Shown here in pieces: positions 37,148-46,086 of a stretch of 64,000 nucleotides of DNA; within the stretch, counting starts at the first letter, position 1; the number at the start of each line of letters is the position of its first letter. The position numbers were made by a program, and so were the translations under genes. Origin of the DNA: Rhizobium sp. Q54 (GTDB lineage Bacteria; Pseudomonadota; Alphaproteobacteria; UBA2966; CAIVPW01). The stretch lies in NCBI GenBank assembly GCA_945947575.1, contig CAMEYM010000002.1, positions 62,001 through 126,000 of the forward strand, given 5' to 3'. The notes under the pieces were generated by a model. It was not told the DNA's origin, ran no database searches, and was given only the letters and a program-made list of their open reading frames with translations.

Positions 37148-37918
37148 CTAACGCACGTAGCTCGTGCGCAGCGTCCCCGTCAGCCCTTCGGGAGCGAGAT
37201 TGGCCGGCCAGGGCAGCAGGAACTGCCGCTTGCCGCCGGCGAGGATGTTCGGCGACGCCATCGGACCCAACGCCTCGCCGCGCAGCTCGGTGCTGGCGGG
37301 CTGTCCGTTGGCGCCGCGGCCCGCGACGGTGAGCACCGCCTGGTCGAGCAGCCCATGCGCCGTGCCCTTGTTGTGCAGGGTGACGGCGAGACGTTGCCCT
37401 TCGGGGGTCTGCACCGAGGCCACCGCGTCGACGACGACGTCCGGCGCGACACCGGGCGGGGTGATGTAGACGGCGCCTTCGTAGCGCATCAGAATCTCGA
37501 GGCGAGCCCCTTGTGCGCCCCGGTTCTCCAGCGCCACCGGCAGCTGCTCGGCAATGATGCGATAGGCGAGCTCGGTGGTGGGCGCGCCGCTGCCGAGCCA
37601 GCGCACCTGGACCAGCTGGGTCTTGCCGGCCGGGACAGCGGCCTGCGGCGGGAAAACCAGAAAGTCTGCATCGGCGGGCGTCAACGTTTCGGTGCCGTCG
37701 AGCGCCACATTGCGCAGGACGATGAAGACCTGCACCGCGACCGGCTCGGTCGCCTCGTTGGTGATCGCGAAGGTCTGGGTGGCGTTGTTGCCGGCGGGAG
37801 CGAACTCCATCGACATCGGCAGGAGCTGGAAGGCTCCTGCCGCGCCGACGTGCAACCCGAACCATGTGCCCGCCAGGACGGCGAACGTACGAAGACCGAA
37901 CGAAAGAACACGAGCCAT
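37148..37918 (-). CDS. Periplasmic pilus chaperone (FimC/PapD superfamily)
   Basis: Stabilises pilin subunits by donor-strand complementation. From the ATG at 37918, with GGGAG about 9 bases upstream, the product has 256 residues with a signal peptide ending in GAAGA. Features include FQLLPMSMEFAP, the G1-strand-like AVQVFIVLRNVALDG, VPAGKTQLVQVRW and LAYRIIAEQLPV. It lies between the pilin and usher genes. Confidence 0.88.
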   Translation of the reverse strand: MARVLSFGLRTFAVLAGTWFGLHVGAAGAFQLLPMSMEFAPAGNNATQTFAITNEATEPVAVQVFIVLRNVALDGTETLTPADADFLVFPPQAAVPAGKTQLVQVRWLGSGAPTTELAYRIIAEQLPVALENRGAQGARLEILMRYEGAVYITPPGVAPDVVVDAVASVQTPEGQRLAVTLHNKGTAHGLLDQAVLTVAGRGANGQPASTELRGEALGPMASPNILAGGKRQFLLPWPANLAPEGLTGTLRTSYVR

Positions 37919-37976
37919 GCGACGCACTCCCAGTTGCGACGAGCCCACCTCCGAGCGGTCTTCTGCGACGCGCCCC

Positions 37977-38507
37977 TTACTTCGACGTGATCGTGAAAGT
38001 CAGGGTCTCGGTGTAGGTGCCTTGCGGCAGGATGGTAGCGCCGACCGCGTAAGCGATGTTGGCGACCGTGGCAAGCGGCGTCAGCTGGACGGCGGCTGTG
38101 TCGTTCCACGTGGCGGCCGCGCCGCTGAACGAAAGGGAGGTCGTGCCCTTGAGCAGCGTGAAGGCGACGTCTTCGGCGCCGGTAGCGTTCCAGAAGCAGG
38201 CCTGGCCGGCGGTGCCGCCGCAACGGCCGCCCGCGGCGAGGTTGGCGGAAGCGACGCTGACCGTGTAACCGGCGGGGGTGTTGGCCATCTCGGTGATGTC
38301 GGCGATCTTGAGGCCGGTCTCGGTGTGGCCGACGGCCAGGTTGAGGGCGGCGGCAGTGCCGGTGGCGGAGACGCTGACATCGACGACGGCGGCGACGGCG
38401 CCGGAGAGATTCAGGGCGGCGTTATCGGTGGCGGCCAGGGCGAGCGAGGTCGCCATGCCCACGATTGCCAAACCGACGGCGGGGACCTTCATCCAGTTCT
38501 TGCTCAC
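37977..38507 (-). CDS. Probable major pilin subunit of the chaperone-usher pilus
   Basis: The 176-residue product starts at a GTG with GAGGAG 9 bases upstream and has a signal peptide cleaved near LALAATD. The mature protein is Ala/Thr/Val-rich, has one Cys pair (GGRCGG ... QACFW) and ends QGTYTETLTFTITSK, a terminal strand typical of pilins of archaic pili. It lies directly before the chaperone gene. Assignment as the structural subunit rests on position and composition. Confidence 0.78.
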   Translation of the reverse strand: MSKNWMKVPAVGLAIVGMATSLALAATDNAALNLSGAVAAVVDVSVSATGTAAALNLAVGHTETGLKIADITEMANTPAGYTVSVASANLAAGGRCGGTAGQACFWNATGAEDVAFTLLKGTTSLSFSGAAATWNDTAAVQLTPLATVANIAYAVGATILPQGTYTETLTFTITSK

Positions 38508-38599
38508 GTACAGGTACTCCTCGGGTTGCAGCTACTACGCCCCGTCACCACCCTTGGCGGCTTCGGTCGCGACTGAGGGGCACTCTGCAACCTGGATAA

Positions 38600-38613
38600 T
38601 TAACGACCGTTAA
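38600..38613. promoter_or_regulatory. Inverted repeat upstream of the pilin gene
   Basis: TTAACG and CGTTAA, separated by AC, form a perfect 6-bp inverted repeat about 95 bp upstream of the pilin GTG, inside an AT-rich 250-bp gap (38508-38757). TTTACA and GTTAAC words are repeated nearby. It is a candidate operator or regulator-binding site for the pilus operon. Confidence 0.45.
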
Positions 38614-38757
38614 CGCGCTCTCCTACCCATGTAAAACGGTGTAAAGACGGAGATCCGCAGAAAACCTGGGTTCCTGACGGAAACGTGGCGTTAACCACGC
38701 CCCGTTTTGCAAAGACGATGTAAAAGCGGAGGCGTCGCCGGTGGCGACGCGGGCGCG

Positions 38758-39228
38758 TCAGGGCGCGCGAACGACCAGGGTGTAGACCTCGTCCAACGGC
38801 GCGAACGTGAACTGGCCATTGGGGTCGACGACGGCGGCGCGCGCGCCGATCAGAAGCTGCCCGGACTCGCGCTGGTTGCCGCCCTCGTTGAAGCGCATGC
38901 CGTTCAGCATGGCAACGCCGCTGGTGAACTGGAGCGGCGCGCCATTGAAGAGGACCTGGGTGCCTGCCTGGGCGGTCTCGGCGCCGACGCCGGCGTCGGA
39001 CATGAGCAGGAGCTGGAAGAGACTGTTTCCGGCGCTGTTGAAGGTCGCCACGGCGAACGGCTGGACCCCGGCGACCGGCATCGGCGCGAGGGGATCAACC
39101 TGGACGGTAACGCCGACCGACGGCGGCACCGTGCCGATGAGGACCAAGACCGCGCGTTCCGCAGCGTTGGCCGGCAGCGCGGCGGCGCCCAGCGCAATGC
39201 AGGAAACGATGAGACTCCGGATCAACAA
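38758..39228 (-). CDS. Secreted protein, possible minor pilin of the chaperone-usher locus
   Basis: The 156-residue product has a signal peptide (cut after ANA) and an all-beta mature sequence: VPPSVGVTVQVDPLAP, repeated strand patterns and a terminal VYTLVVRAP. It lacks cysteines in the mature part. The start is TTG at 39228. It is upstream of the pilin gene on the same strand but separated by an AT-rich gap with its own control elements, so it may be regulated separately. Confidence 0.62.
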   Translation of the reverse strand: MLIRSLIVSCIALGAAALPANAAERAVLVLIGTVPPSVGVTVQVDPLAPMPVAGVQPFAVATFNSAGNSLFQLLLMSDAGVGAETAQAGTQVLFNGAPLQFTSGVAMLNGMRFNEGGNQRESGQLLIGARAAVVDPNGQFTFAPLDEVYTLVVRAP

Positions 39229-39446
39229 GACGTACTGGTCCTCAGTGCAGGAGAGCCGCGCATACTAGCGATGCCGCGCGAAACAACAAGTGCGGGCCGT
39301 CACGGACCCGGAGATTTCTGCCAGGATGCGTGGCAACGTTGCACCGAAGAGGTTAGCCGCACGTTGACGCGCAACCTCACCGAAAGTGGTCTCCCGTGCC
39401 CCGCCGCTCCCTTGGCAACGCCACAATTCGTCGCCACCATCCCCTG

Positions 39447-39914
39447 ATGCATTGGATCCCGGTCGTCGCGGCACTCCTGTTGGCCTTTTGCGGGGCAAGT
39501 GCCTCCGCCCAGGGCGCACGGCCGGCCAACACCGACCGTTCCGTCGTCATCCTGCCGATGATCGCCGACGAAGAGGACGTGATGGCGGTGGCGGCGGCGC
39601 GCTACGTGTGGCCGCAAGTAGCCTACCAGTTGGCACAGGATCCGACCGTCCGCGTCATCGAGCCGCTGACCATGCCGCCCGAGTTTCACGACGAGGCCTC
39701 GGCGGTGGACGCGGCGCAGCAGTTCGGCGCGCGCTACGTGTTCATGGCCAAGGTCAGCGGCGAACATATCTATCGCTTCGACAGCGCCCTGCGCGACGGC
39801 CGCACCGGCGCCATCCTGTGGGGCCACGTGTTCTTCACCGACGACTACAATATCCACTCGCTGGCCGGCGAGATGGGAGTCGCCCTGCGGTTCGTGTTCG
39901 AGAAGCTGCCCTGA
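39447..39914 (+). CDS. Secreted TolB-N/FlgO-like small protein
   Basis: From the ATG at 39447 (MHWIPVVAALLLAF) there is a signal peptide ending ASASA, then SVVILPMIADEED, VRVIEPLTM, GARYVFMAKVSGEHIYRFDSALRDGRTGAILWGHVFF. This is the order of TolB N-terminal-like domains found in adenylate cyclases and in FlgO. An in-frame GTG at 39396 would lengthen the N-terminus by 17 residues. It is immediately upstream of alr. Confidence 0.65.
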   Translation: MHWIPVVAALLLAFCGASASAQGARPANTDRSVVILPMIADEEDVMAVAAARYVWPQVAYQLAQDPTVRVIEPLTMPPEFHDEASAVDAAQQFGARYVFMAKVSGEHIYRFDSALRDGRTGAILWGHVFFTDDYNIHSLAGEMGVALRFVFEKLP

Positions 39915-39925
39915 CCGTCGCGACA

Positions 39926-40999
39926 TTGTCGATCGACCTCGGCGCCATCGTTGCGAACTGGCGCCTGCTGTGCGAGCGCGCCGCGCCGGCGGAGTGCGCC
40001 GCCGTCGTCAAAGCGGACGCCTACGGGCTCGGGGTCGCCGAGGTGGCGCGCGCGCTGGCAGCGGCGGGATGCGGGACGTTCTTCGTCGCGACCGTCGATG
40101 AGGCCGTCGCGCTGCGCGCCCTGCTCGGAGCGGAGCCTTCGATTGTGGTGCTGCACGGGGTGAGCACGCGCGCTGAAGCGGACGAGCTGCGCCGGCTCGA
40201 CGTGCTGCCCGTGCTCAACTCGTTGGCCCAAGTGGCGCTGTGGAACGAGCTCGCCAAGACAGGCGGCGCGCCCCTGCCCTGCGTGCTGCATATCGACACC
40301 GGCATGAACCGACTGGGCCTGAGCTCGGTCGAGGTGCAGAAGGTCGGTCTCGACCGCAGGCTGGTTGCGGGGTGCGATGTGCGGCTGGTGATGAGTCACC
40401 TCGCCTGCGCCGAGGATTCCGCCAACAAGATGAACCGGCGCCAGCTGGTGACCTTCCTGCAGCGCTGCGCGGCGCTGCCCTCGGCGCCGCAGAGCCTGGC
40501 GAACTCGGCGGGCGTCTTCCTGGGCGACGGTTATCGCTTCGAGTTGGTGCGTCCCGGCATAGCCCTGTATGGCGCGAACCCTGTGCCATCGGGGGTCAAC
40601 CCGATGGGCGAAGTGGTTCATTTGCAAGGCAGAATCCTGCAAGTTCGGCGCGTTGACGCGAACGAGACCGTTGGTTACGGTGCCGCCTTCTCCGTGACAG
40701 TGCCCACCCGCATCGCGACCGTCGCTGCCGGCTATGCCGACGGGTATCTGCGCTCGGCTAGCGGTCGCGGCATGGCGATGGTCGGCGGCGTGCGCGTGCC
40801 CATCGTCGGGCGCGTGTCGATGGATCTGATCACTCTCGACGTGGGTGCGGTGCCCGAAGCGGACGCTCAGGCGGGCGCGCCCGTGAGCCTGATCGGCGGC
40901 GGCGTCAGCCTGGACGAAGTCGCTACGCACGCCGGCACCATCCCGTACGAGATCCTGACGTCGCTGGGCGCGCGCTACCGCCGCGAGTATCGCGGCTGA
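39926..40999 (+). CDS. alr: Alanine racemase
   Basis: PLP enzyme making D-alanine for peptidoglycan. The likely start is TTG at 39926, giving SIDLGAIVANWRLL and then AAVVKADAYGLG with the PLP-lysine. Also present are HIDTGMNRLGL, MSHLACAE, ANSAGVFLG, RPGIALYGANP, the second catalytic Tyr region VGYGAAF and VGRVSMDLITLDVG. No ATG or GTG precedes the first conserved strand; CTG at 39911, overlapping the upstream stop, is an alternative. About 357 residues. Confidence 0.94.
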   Translation: MSIDLGAIVANWRLLCERAAPAECAAVVKADAYGLGVAEVARALAAAGCGTFFVATVDEAVALRALLGAEPSIVVLHGVSTRAEADELRRLDVLPVLNSLAQVALWNELAKTGGAPLPCVLHIDTGMNRLGLSSVEVQKVGLDRRLVAGCDVRLVMSHLACAEDSANKMNRRQLVTFLQRCAALPSAPQSLANSAGVFLGDGYRFELVRPGIALYGANPVPSGVNPMGEVVHLQGRILQVRRVDANETVGYGAAFSVTVPTRIATVAAGYADGYLRSASGRGMAMVGGVRVPIVGRVSMDLITLDVGAVPEADAQAGAPVSLIGGGVSLDEVATHAGTIPYEILTSLGARYRREYRG

Positions 41000-41787
41000 T
41001 GGACGGAACGCTCGGCTTCCTCGCCGCCATCGGACGCACCACGCTTGCGTTCCTGGCGGTGGCGGGACGCCTCTCTCTTTTCACCGCCCATGGCGTCGCC
41101 GCGTGCCTGACGCCGCCGCTGTATGCGCGCCTGCTGCTGCGCCAGATGATCAACATCGGCTACTTCTCCCTGCCGGTGGTCGGACTGACGGCGCTGTTCA
41201 CCGGCATGGTGCTGGCGCTGCAGATCTTCCTGGGAAGCGCGCGCTTCAACGCGGAGAGCGCGGTCGCCAGCATCGTGGTGATCGGCATCACCCGTGAGCT
41301 CGGGCCTGTGATCGCCGGCTTGATGGTGGCGGGCCGCGTCGGCGCCGCGATTGCCGCCGAGATCGGCACCATGCGCGTCACCGAGCAGATCGACGCGTTG
41401 ACGACGCTGTCCACCAATCCCTTCCGGTATCTGGTCGCGCCGCGCATCCTGGCGGCGTCCCTGACGTTGCCCATCCTGGTGCTGATCGGCGACGCCATCG
41501 GCGTGTTCGGCGCGTTCCTGGTCGGCACGGTGAAACTTGGCTTCACGTCGCATTCGTACCTGGGCAGCACGCTCGACTTCCTCGAGGTGCAGGACATCGT
41601 GTCGGGCCTGGTCAAGGCGGCGGTGTTCGGATTCATCATCGCGCTGATGGGCTGCTACCACGGCTACTACAGCCGCGGCGGCGCGCAGGGCGTGGGTGCG
41701 GCGGCTACCAACGCCGTGGTGTCGGCGTCGATCCTGCTGCTGTCCGCCGACTACATCCTGACCGAGCTGTTCTTCGTGCAGTCGTGA
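40999..41787 (+). CDS. mlaE: MlaE family ABC transporter permease
   Basis: Inner-membrane permease of a phospholipid transport (Mla-type) ABC system. The 262-residue protein has 5-6 hydrophobic helices and the family segment GITRELGPVIAGLMVAGRVG followed by AAIAAEIGTMRVTEQIDAL. The ATG overlaps the alr stop (TGATG). It is followed immediately by the ATPase gene. The substrate-binding MlaD partner is not in this window. Confidence 0.92.
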   Translation: MDGTLGFLAAIGRTTLAFLAVAGRLSLFTAHGVAACLTPPLYARLLLRQMINIGYFSLPVVGLTALFTGMVLALQIFLGSARFNAESAVASIVVIGITRELGPVIAGLMVAGRVGAAIAAEIGTMRVTEQIDALTTLSTNPFRYLVAPRILAASLTLPILVLIGDAIGVFGAFLVGTVKLGFTSHSYLGSTLDFLEVQDIVSGLVKAAVFGFIIALMGCYHGYYSRGGAQGVGAAATNAVVSASILLLSADYILTELFFVQS

Positions 41788-41788
41788 G

Positions 41789-42598
41789 ATGAGCGCCCTC
41801 GAGAAGAACGCACCCGAGGTGATGGCGCACGGCACGCCGAAAATCCGCCTGCGCGGGGTGAAGAAGGCGTTCGGCAAGAAGGTCGTCCTCAACGGCGTCG
41901 ATCTCGACGTCGCCAAGGGCGAGTCCGTCGTCGTCATCGGCGGCTCGGGCAGCGGCAAGTCGGTGCTGCTCAAGTGCATCCTCGGCTTGGTGAAGCCGGA
42001 CGCCGGCACCATCGAAGTGGACGGTATCGACGCGATCAAGGTACGCGGCCGCGAGCGCGACGCGATGCTGGCGAAGTTCGGCATGCTGTTTCAGAGCGCG
42101 GCGCTGTTCGACTCGCTGCGCGTCTGGGAGAACGTCGCGTTCGGCCTGGTCGAAGGACGCGGCATGGGTCGCGCCGAAGCGAGACCCATCGCCGTGGAGA
42201 ACCTCGCCAAGGTCGGCCTCGGCCCGGATGTCGCCATGCTGTGGCCCGCGGAGCTGTCGGGCGGCATGAAGAAGCGCGTCGGCCTGGCGCGCGCCATCGC
42301 CACGCACCCGGAGATTCTGTTCTTCGACGAGCCCACCACCGGGCTCGACCCGATCATGAGCGATGTCATCAACGACCTGATCGCGGCGCGGGTGCGCGAC
42401 CTCGGCGCGACGGGAATATCGATCACCCACGACATGGCGAGCGCGCGCAAGATCGGCGACCGCGTCGCCATGCTGCACGGCGGCCGCATCATCTGGCAGG
42501 GACCGGTGAGCCAGATCGACCGCTCGGGCAACGCCCACGTCGAGCAGTTCATTCATGGCCGCGCCGAAGGACCGATCAAGGTCGAGGTGACGCGGTGA
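41789..42598 (+). CDS. mlaF: MlaF family ABC transporter ATP-binding protein
   Basis: ATPase partner of MlaE. The 269-residue protein has Walker A GGSGSGKS, the Q-loop MLFQSAALFDSL (the SAALFDSLRVWENV motif is typical of MlaF), signature LSGGMKKRVGLARA, Walker B ILFFDEPTTGLDP and the H-loop in SITHDMASA. It begins 1 bp after mlaE and its stop overlaps the radA start. Confidence 0.94.
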   Translation: MSALEKNAPEVMAHGTPKIRLRGVKKAFGKKVVLNGVDLDVAKGESVVVIGGSGSGKSVLLKCILGLVKPDAGTIEVDGIDAIKVRGRERDAMLAKFGMLFQSAALFDSLRVWENVAFGLVEGRGMGRAEARPIAVENLAKVGLGPDVAMLWPAELSGGMKKRVGLARAIATHPEILFFDEPTTGLDPIMSDVINDLIAARVRDLGATGISITHDMASARKIGDRVAMLHGGRIIWQGPVSQIDRSGNAHVEQFIHGRAEGPIKVEVTR

Positions 42599-43995
42599 GC
42601 AAGCGCTCGCGCCACGTCTGCCAGTCCTGCGGCGCCGTCTCGGGCAAGTGGGCGGGCAAGTGCGAGGCGTGCGGCGCCTGGAACACCATCGTCGAAGAGG
42701 TCGTTCCCGAAGCAGCGCCCAAGAGCACGTCGGCGGCGCACGGGCGCGCGCTGAAGTCGGAAACCCTGTCCGGAGCGGCGCGCGAGCTGCGCCGGCTGGA
42801 GTCGGGTATTCGCGAGTTCGACGTGGTCACCGGCGGCGGTCTCGTGCCGGGCTCGGCGACCCTGGTGGGCGGCGAGCCGGGCATCGGCAAGTCCACCCTG
42901 CTGCTGCAGGTGGCGGGCGCGCTGGCCAAGCGCAAGCTGCCGGCGACGTACGTGACCGGCGAGGAAGCGGCCGACCAGGTGCGCCACCGCGCGCAGCGCC
43001 TGGGCATCGGCGACGCCCCGGTGCGGCTGGTCGCAGCGACCAACGTCAGCGACATCCTGGCAACCCTGGAGCAAGGCGAGCCTCCGGCGATCGTCGTCAT
43101 CGACTCCATCCAGACCATGTTCGTGGAAGGCCTCGACTCGGCGCCGGGCTCGGTGGCGCAGGTGCGCGGCAGCGCCCAGGCGCTGGTCGCCCAAGCCAAG
43201 CGCAGCGGCGCCGCGCTGGTGCTGCTCGGGCACGTCACCAAGGAAGGCGTCATCGCCGGTCCGCGCGTGCTCGAGCACATGGTGGACACCGTGCTGACGT
43301 TCGAAGGCGAGCGCGGACATACGTTCCGAATTCTGCGCGCCACCAAGAATCGCTTCGGACCCGCCGACGAGATCGGCGTGTTCACGATGACCGCCGCGGG
43401 CCTGCGCGAGGAGCCGAATCCGTCGGCGCTGTTCCTGTCGGACCATTCCGCCAACACGTCCGGCACCGCGGTGTTCGCCGGCATCGAGGGCACGCGGCCG
43501 GTGCTGGTCGAGATCCAGGCGCTGGTGGCGCCCTCGCCCCTCGCCACGCCCAGGCGGGCGGTGGTGGGCTGGGACTCGGCGCGGCTGGCCATGGTGCTGG
43601 CGGTGCTGGAAGCGCGCTGTGGCGTCGCCATGGCGGGACGCGACGTGTACCTGAACGTCACCGGCGGGCTGCGCATTTCGGAGCCCGGCGCGGACCTGGC
43701 GGCAGCAGCGGCGCTGGTCTCGTCGCTGACCGGCGAGCCGGTGCCGGCGGGGACCGTGCTGTTCGGCGAGATCGGCCTGTCGGGCGACGTGCGCGCGGTG
43801 GCTCACAGCGCGTTGCGCCTGAAGGAAGCCGCCAAGCTCGGGTTCAAGGCCGCCTGGGCGCCGCCGGCGCGCGGCGAGCCCGAGGACACGGCGCTGAACG
43901 TGGTGGCCATCCGGCACCTGAGCGACCTGGTCGCGCGAGTGGGGGGTAACGACATCGATGCGCCCCTGCCCCTGCGCGAGAGAAAGGTGCGCTAA
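42595..43995 (+). CDS. radA: DNA repair protein RadA
   Basis: RecA-like helicase that promotes branch migration during recombination. The 466-residue protein starts at a GTG overlapping the mlaF stop. It has the N-terminal C4 zinc finger (CQSCG ... CEACG), Walker A GGEPGIGKSTLLLQ, the RadA KNRFG motif, and a Lon-protease-like C-terminal domain (DVYLNVTGGLRISEPGADLA). The last ~20 residues (after LSDLVARVG) are poorly conserved. Confidence 0.95.
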   Translation: MSKRSRHVCQSCGAVSGKWAGKCEACGAWNTIVEEVVPEAAPKSTSAAHGRALKSETLSGAARELRRLESGIREFDVVTGGGLVPGSATLVGGEPGIGKSTLLLQVAGALAKRKLPATYVTGEEAADQVRHRAQRLGIGDAPVRLVAATNVSDILATLEQGEPPAIVVIDSIQTMFVEGLDSAPGSVAQVRGSAQALVAQAKRSGAALVLLGHVTKEGVIAGPRVLEHMVDTVLTFEGERGHTFRILRATKNRFGPADEIGVFTMTAAGLREEPNPSALFLSDHSANTSGTAVFAGIEGTRPVLVEIQALVAPSPLATPRRAVVGWDSARLAMVLAVLEARCGVAMAGRDVYLNVTGGLRISEPGADLAAAAALVSSLTGEPVPAGTVLFGEIGLSGDVRAVAHSALRLKEAAKLGFKAAWAPPARGEPEDTALNVVAIRHLSDLVARVGGNDIDAPLPLRERKVR

Positions 43996-43999
43996 GCAC

Positions 44000-44527
44000 A
44001 TGGCGACCTCCGCCTCCCTGTTCGTCGATTTGACGATCGTAGCGATCATCGCCATCTCGGCGCTGCTGGCGTACGCGCGCGGCTTCGTACGCGAGTTCTT
44101 GACCGTGGCGGCGGTTGCGGCGGCGGGCGTGGCCACGTACTACCTGTTCACGCGGACCAACCTGGCGGACACGGCGCGCGGCTGGCTGCCCAATGAATTG
44201 ATCGCCGACGGCGCCACCATCGTGGTCGTGTTTGTCGTCGTGCTGGTGGTGGCCCTGGTCGTCACGCACCCACTGGCGGAGCGGGTGCGCGGCTCAAACC
44301 TCGGGTTCCTGGACCGCTGGCTGGGATTTATTTGGGGCGCGGTGCGCGGGGCTTTGATCGTCGTCGTACTATATGTACCGATCGAGGCGCTGTTCTTCCC
44401 GGTGGGAGCGGAACGGCCCGCATGGATCAGCGAGGCGCGGCTGATGCCATACGTGGAGCTGACGAGCGACTGGCTGATCGGCCTGGTGCCGCAAGGTTTG
44501 CGGGACGCGACGCGCGGGCTGACGTAA
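44000..44527 (+). CDS. cvpA: CvpA family membrane protein
   Basis: The 175-residue product has four hydrophobic segments. It begins FVDLTIVAIIAISALLAYARGFVREFLTV, the CvpA signature, and contains DRWLGFIWGAVRGALIVVVLY. Located between radA and purF, as in many alphaproteobacteria. The ATG at 44000 follows the radA stop by 4 bp. Confidence 0.92.
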   Translation: MATSASLFVDLTIVAIIAISALLAYARGFVREFLTVAAVAAAGVATYYLFTRTNLADTARGWLPNELIADGATIVVVFVVVLVVALVVTHPLAERVRGSNLGFLDRWLGFIWGAVRGALIVVVLYVPIEALFFPVGAERPAWISEARLMPYVELTSDWLIGLVPQGLRDATRGLT

Positions 44528-44607
44528 AGCATGACGAGGCGCCCGGTGGGCGGGGCGGAACGGCGCTCGGGGCGGGTGCCGGGCGAACATAGCGGGAGCT
44601 TCGGAGC

Positions 44608-46083
44608 ATGGCACTTCCGGTAGACAAATTCCGCGACGAGTGCGGGGTCTTTGGCATTTTCGGCCATGACTCGGCGGCGGCGCATGCGGCGCTCGGGCTG
44701 CACGCCCTGCAGCACCGCGGCCAGGAAGGCGCCGGCATCGTCTCGTTCGACGGCAAGCAGTTCAACGCCGAGCGCAGCCTTGGGCTGGTCGGCGACCACT
44801 TCAACGACCAGAAGATCATTGCCCAGCTGCGCGGCCGCTCGGCTATCGGCCACGTGCGCTACGCCACCACCGGCGGCACCACCCTGCGCAACGTGCAGCC
44901 CCTGTTCGCCGAGTTCGATTTCGGCGGCCTCGCCATCGCCCACAACGGCAACCTGACCAACGCCGGCGCGCTCAAGCGCGAGCTGGTCAGCCGCGGTTGC
45001 ATATTCCAGTCCACCACCGACACCGAGGCGATCATCCATCTCATCGCCACGGCGCGCGAGCCGCGCGCCATGGTGCCGCCGGCGACCGCTTCGCCCGGCG
45101 TGGTGCTGCGCATCATCGAGGCGCTCAAGCAGCTGATCGGCACCTATTCGCTGGTCGCCATGACCCAGAACTTCATGCTCGGCGCACGCGACCCATACGG
45201 CGTGCGGCCGCTGGTGCTGGGCGAGCTCGACGGCGCCCTGATGCTGGCGTCGGAGACGTGCGCGCTCGACATCCTCGGCGCCAAGTTCGTGCGCGACATC
45301 GCGCCCGGCGAGATCGTCATCATCGACGAGTCGGGCCTCAAAAGCCTCAAGCCGTTCCTGCCGGTGTCGTCCAAGTTCTGCGTGTTCGAGTACGTCTACT
45401 TCGCGCGGCCCGACAGCATCGTCGAGGGCACCAACGTCTACGAGACGCGCCAGCGCATCGGCGCCGAGCTCGCCCGCGAGGCGCCGGCCGACGCCGACAT
45501 GGTGGTGCCGGTGCCGGACTCCGGCGTGCCGGCGGCGCTCGGCTACGCCCAGGCGGCCGGACTGCCCTTTGAGCTCGGCATCATCCGCAACCACTACGTC
45601 GGCCGCACGTTCATCGAGCCGGCGGCGCAGATCCGCCACCTCGGCGTGAAGCTGAAGCACAACGCCAACCGCGCCACCATCACCGGCAAGCGCGTCATCC
45701 TGGTGGACGATTCGATCGTGCGCGGCACCACGTCGGTGAAGATCGTCGACATGGTGCGCAACGCGGGCGCCAAAGAGGTGCACATGCGTGTCGCCTCACC
45801 GCCCACCACCAACTCCTGCTTCTACGGCGTCGATACTCCGATGCGCGATGACCTGCTGGCGTCGAGCCGCTCCATCGAGGAGATGCGCAAGTACATCGGC
45901 GTCGACTCGCTCAGCTTCATCTCGCTCGACGGCCTCTACCGCGCCACCGGGCAGCAGAACCGCAACGCCAAGCAGCCGCAGTTCTGCGACGCGTGCTTCT
46001 CGGGCGAATACCCCATCCAGCTCACCGACTTCCTGGCGGGCGACCAGCCGGCGCAGCTGTCGCTGCTGTCCGAGCGCGGGTAG
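44608..46083 (+). CDS. purF: Amidophosphoribosyltransferase
   Basis: First committed step of purine synthesis: PRPP plus glutamine to phosphoribosylamine. The 491-residue protein has a short propeptide before the catalytic Cys12 (DECGVFGIFG), the glutaminase motifs QHRGQEGAGI, GHVRYATTGG and AHNGNLTN, and the PRPP loop VILVDDSIVRGTTS. Three cysteines in QFCDACFSGEYP and elsewhere may bind an Fe-S cluster, as in B. subtilis PurF. It ends in TAG, and the frame continues open beyond it. Confidence 0.96.
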   Translation: MALPVDKFRDECGVFGIFGHDSAAAHAALGLHALQHRGQEGAGIVSFDGKQFNAERSLGLVGDHFNDQKIIAQLRGRSAIGHVRYATTGGTTLRNVQPLFAEFDFGGLAIAHNGNLTNAGALKRELVSRGCIFQSTTDTEAIIHLIATAREPRAMVPPATASPGVVLRIIEALKQLIGTYSLVAMTQNFMLGARDPYGVRPLVLGELDGALMLASETCALDILGAKFVRDIAPGEIVIIDESGLKSLKPFLPVSSKFCVFEYVYFARPDSIVEGTNVYETRQRIGAELAREAPADADMVVPVPDSGVPAALGYAQAAGLPFELGIIRNHYVGRTFIEPAAQIRHLGVKLKHNANRATITGKRVILVDDSIVRGTTSVKIVDMVRNAGAKEVHMRVASPPTTNSCFYGVDTPMRDDLLASSRSIEEMRKYIGVDSLSFISLDGLYRATGQQNRNAKQPQFCDACFSGEYPIQLTDFLAGDQPAQLSLLSERG

Positions 46084-46086
46084 GAC

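Noticed and set aside
43960..43995. APLPLRERK at the end of RadA, resembling a translated hairpin repeat
   Set aside because: The matching DNA does not form the repeat's stem, so the likeness is probably chance.
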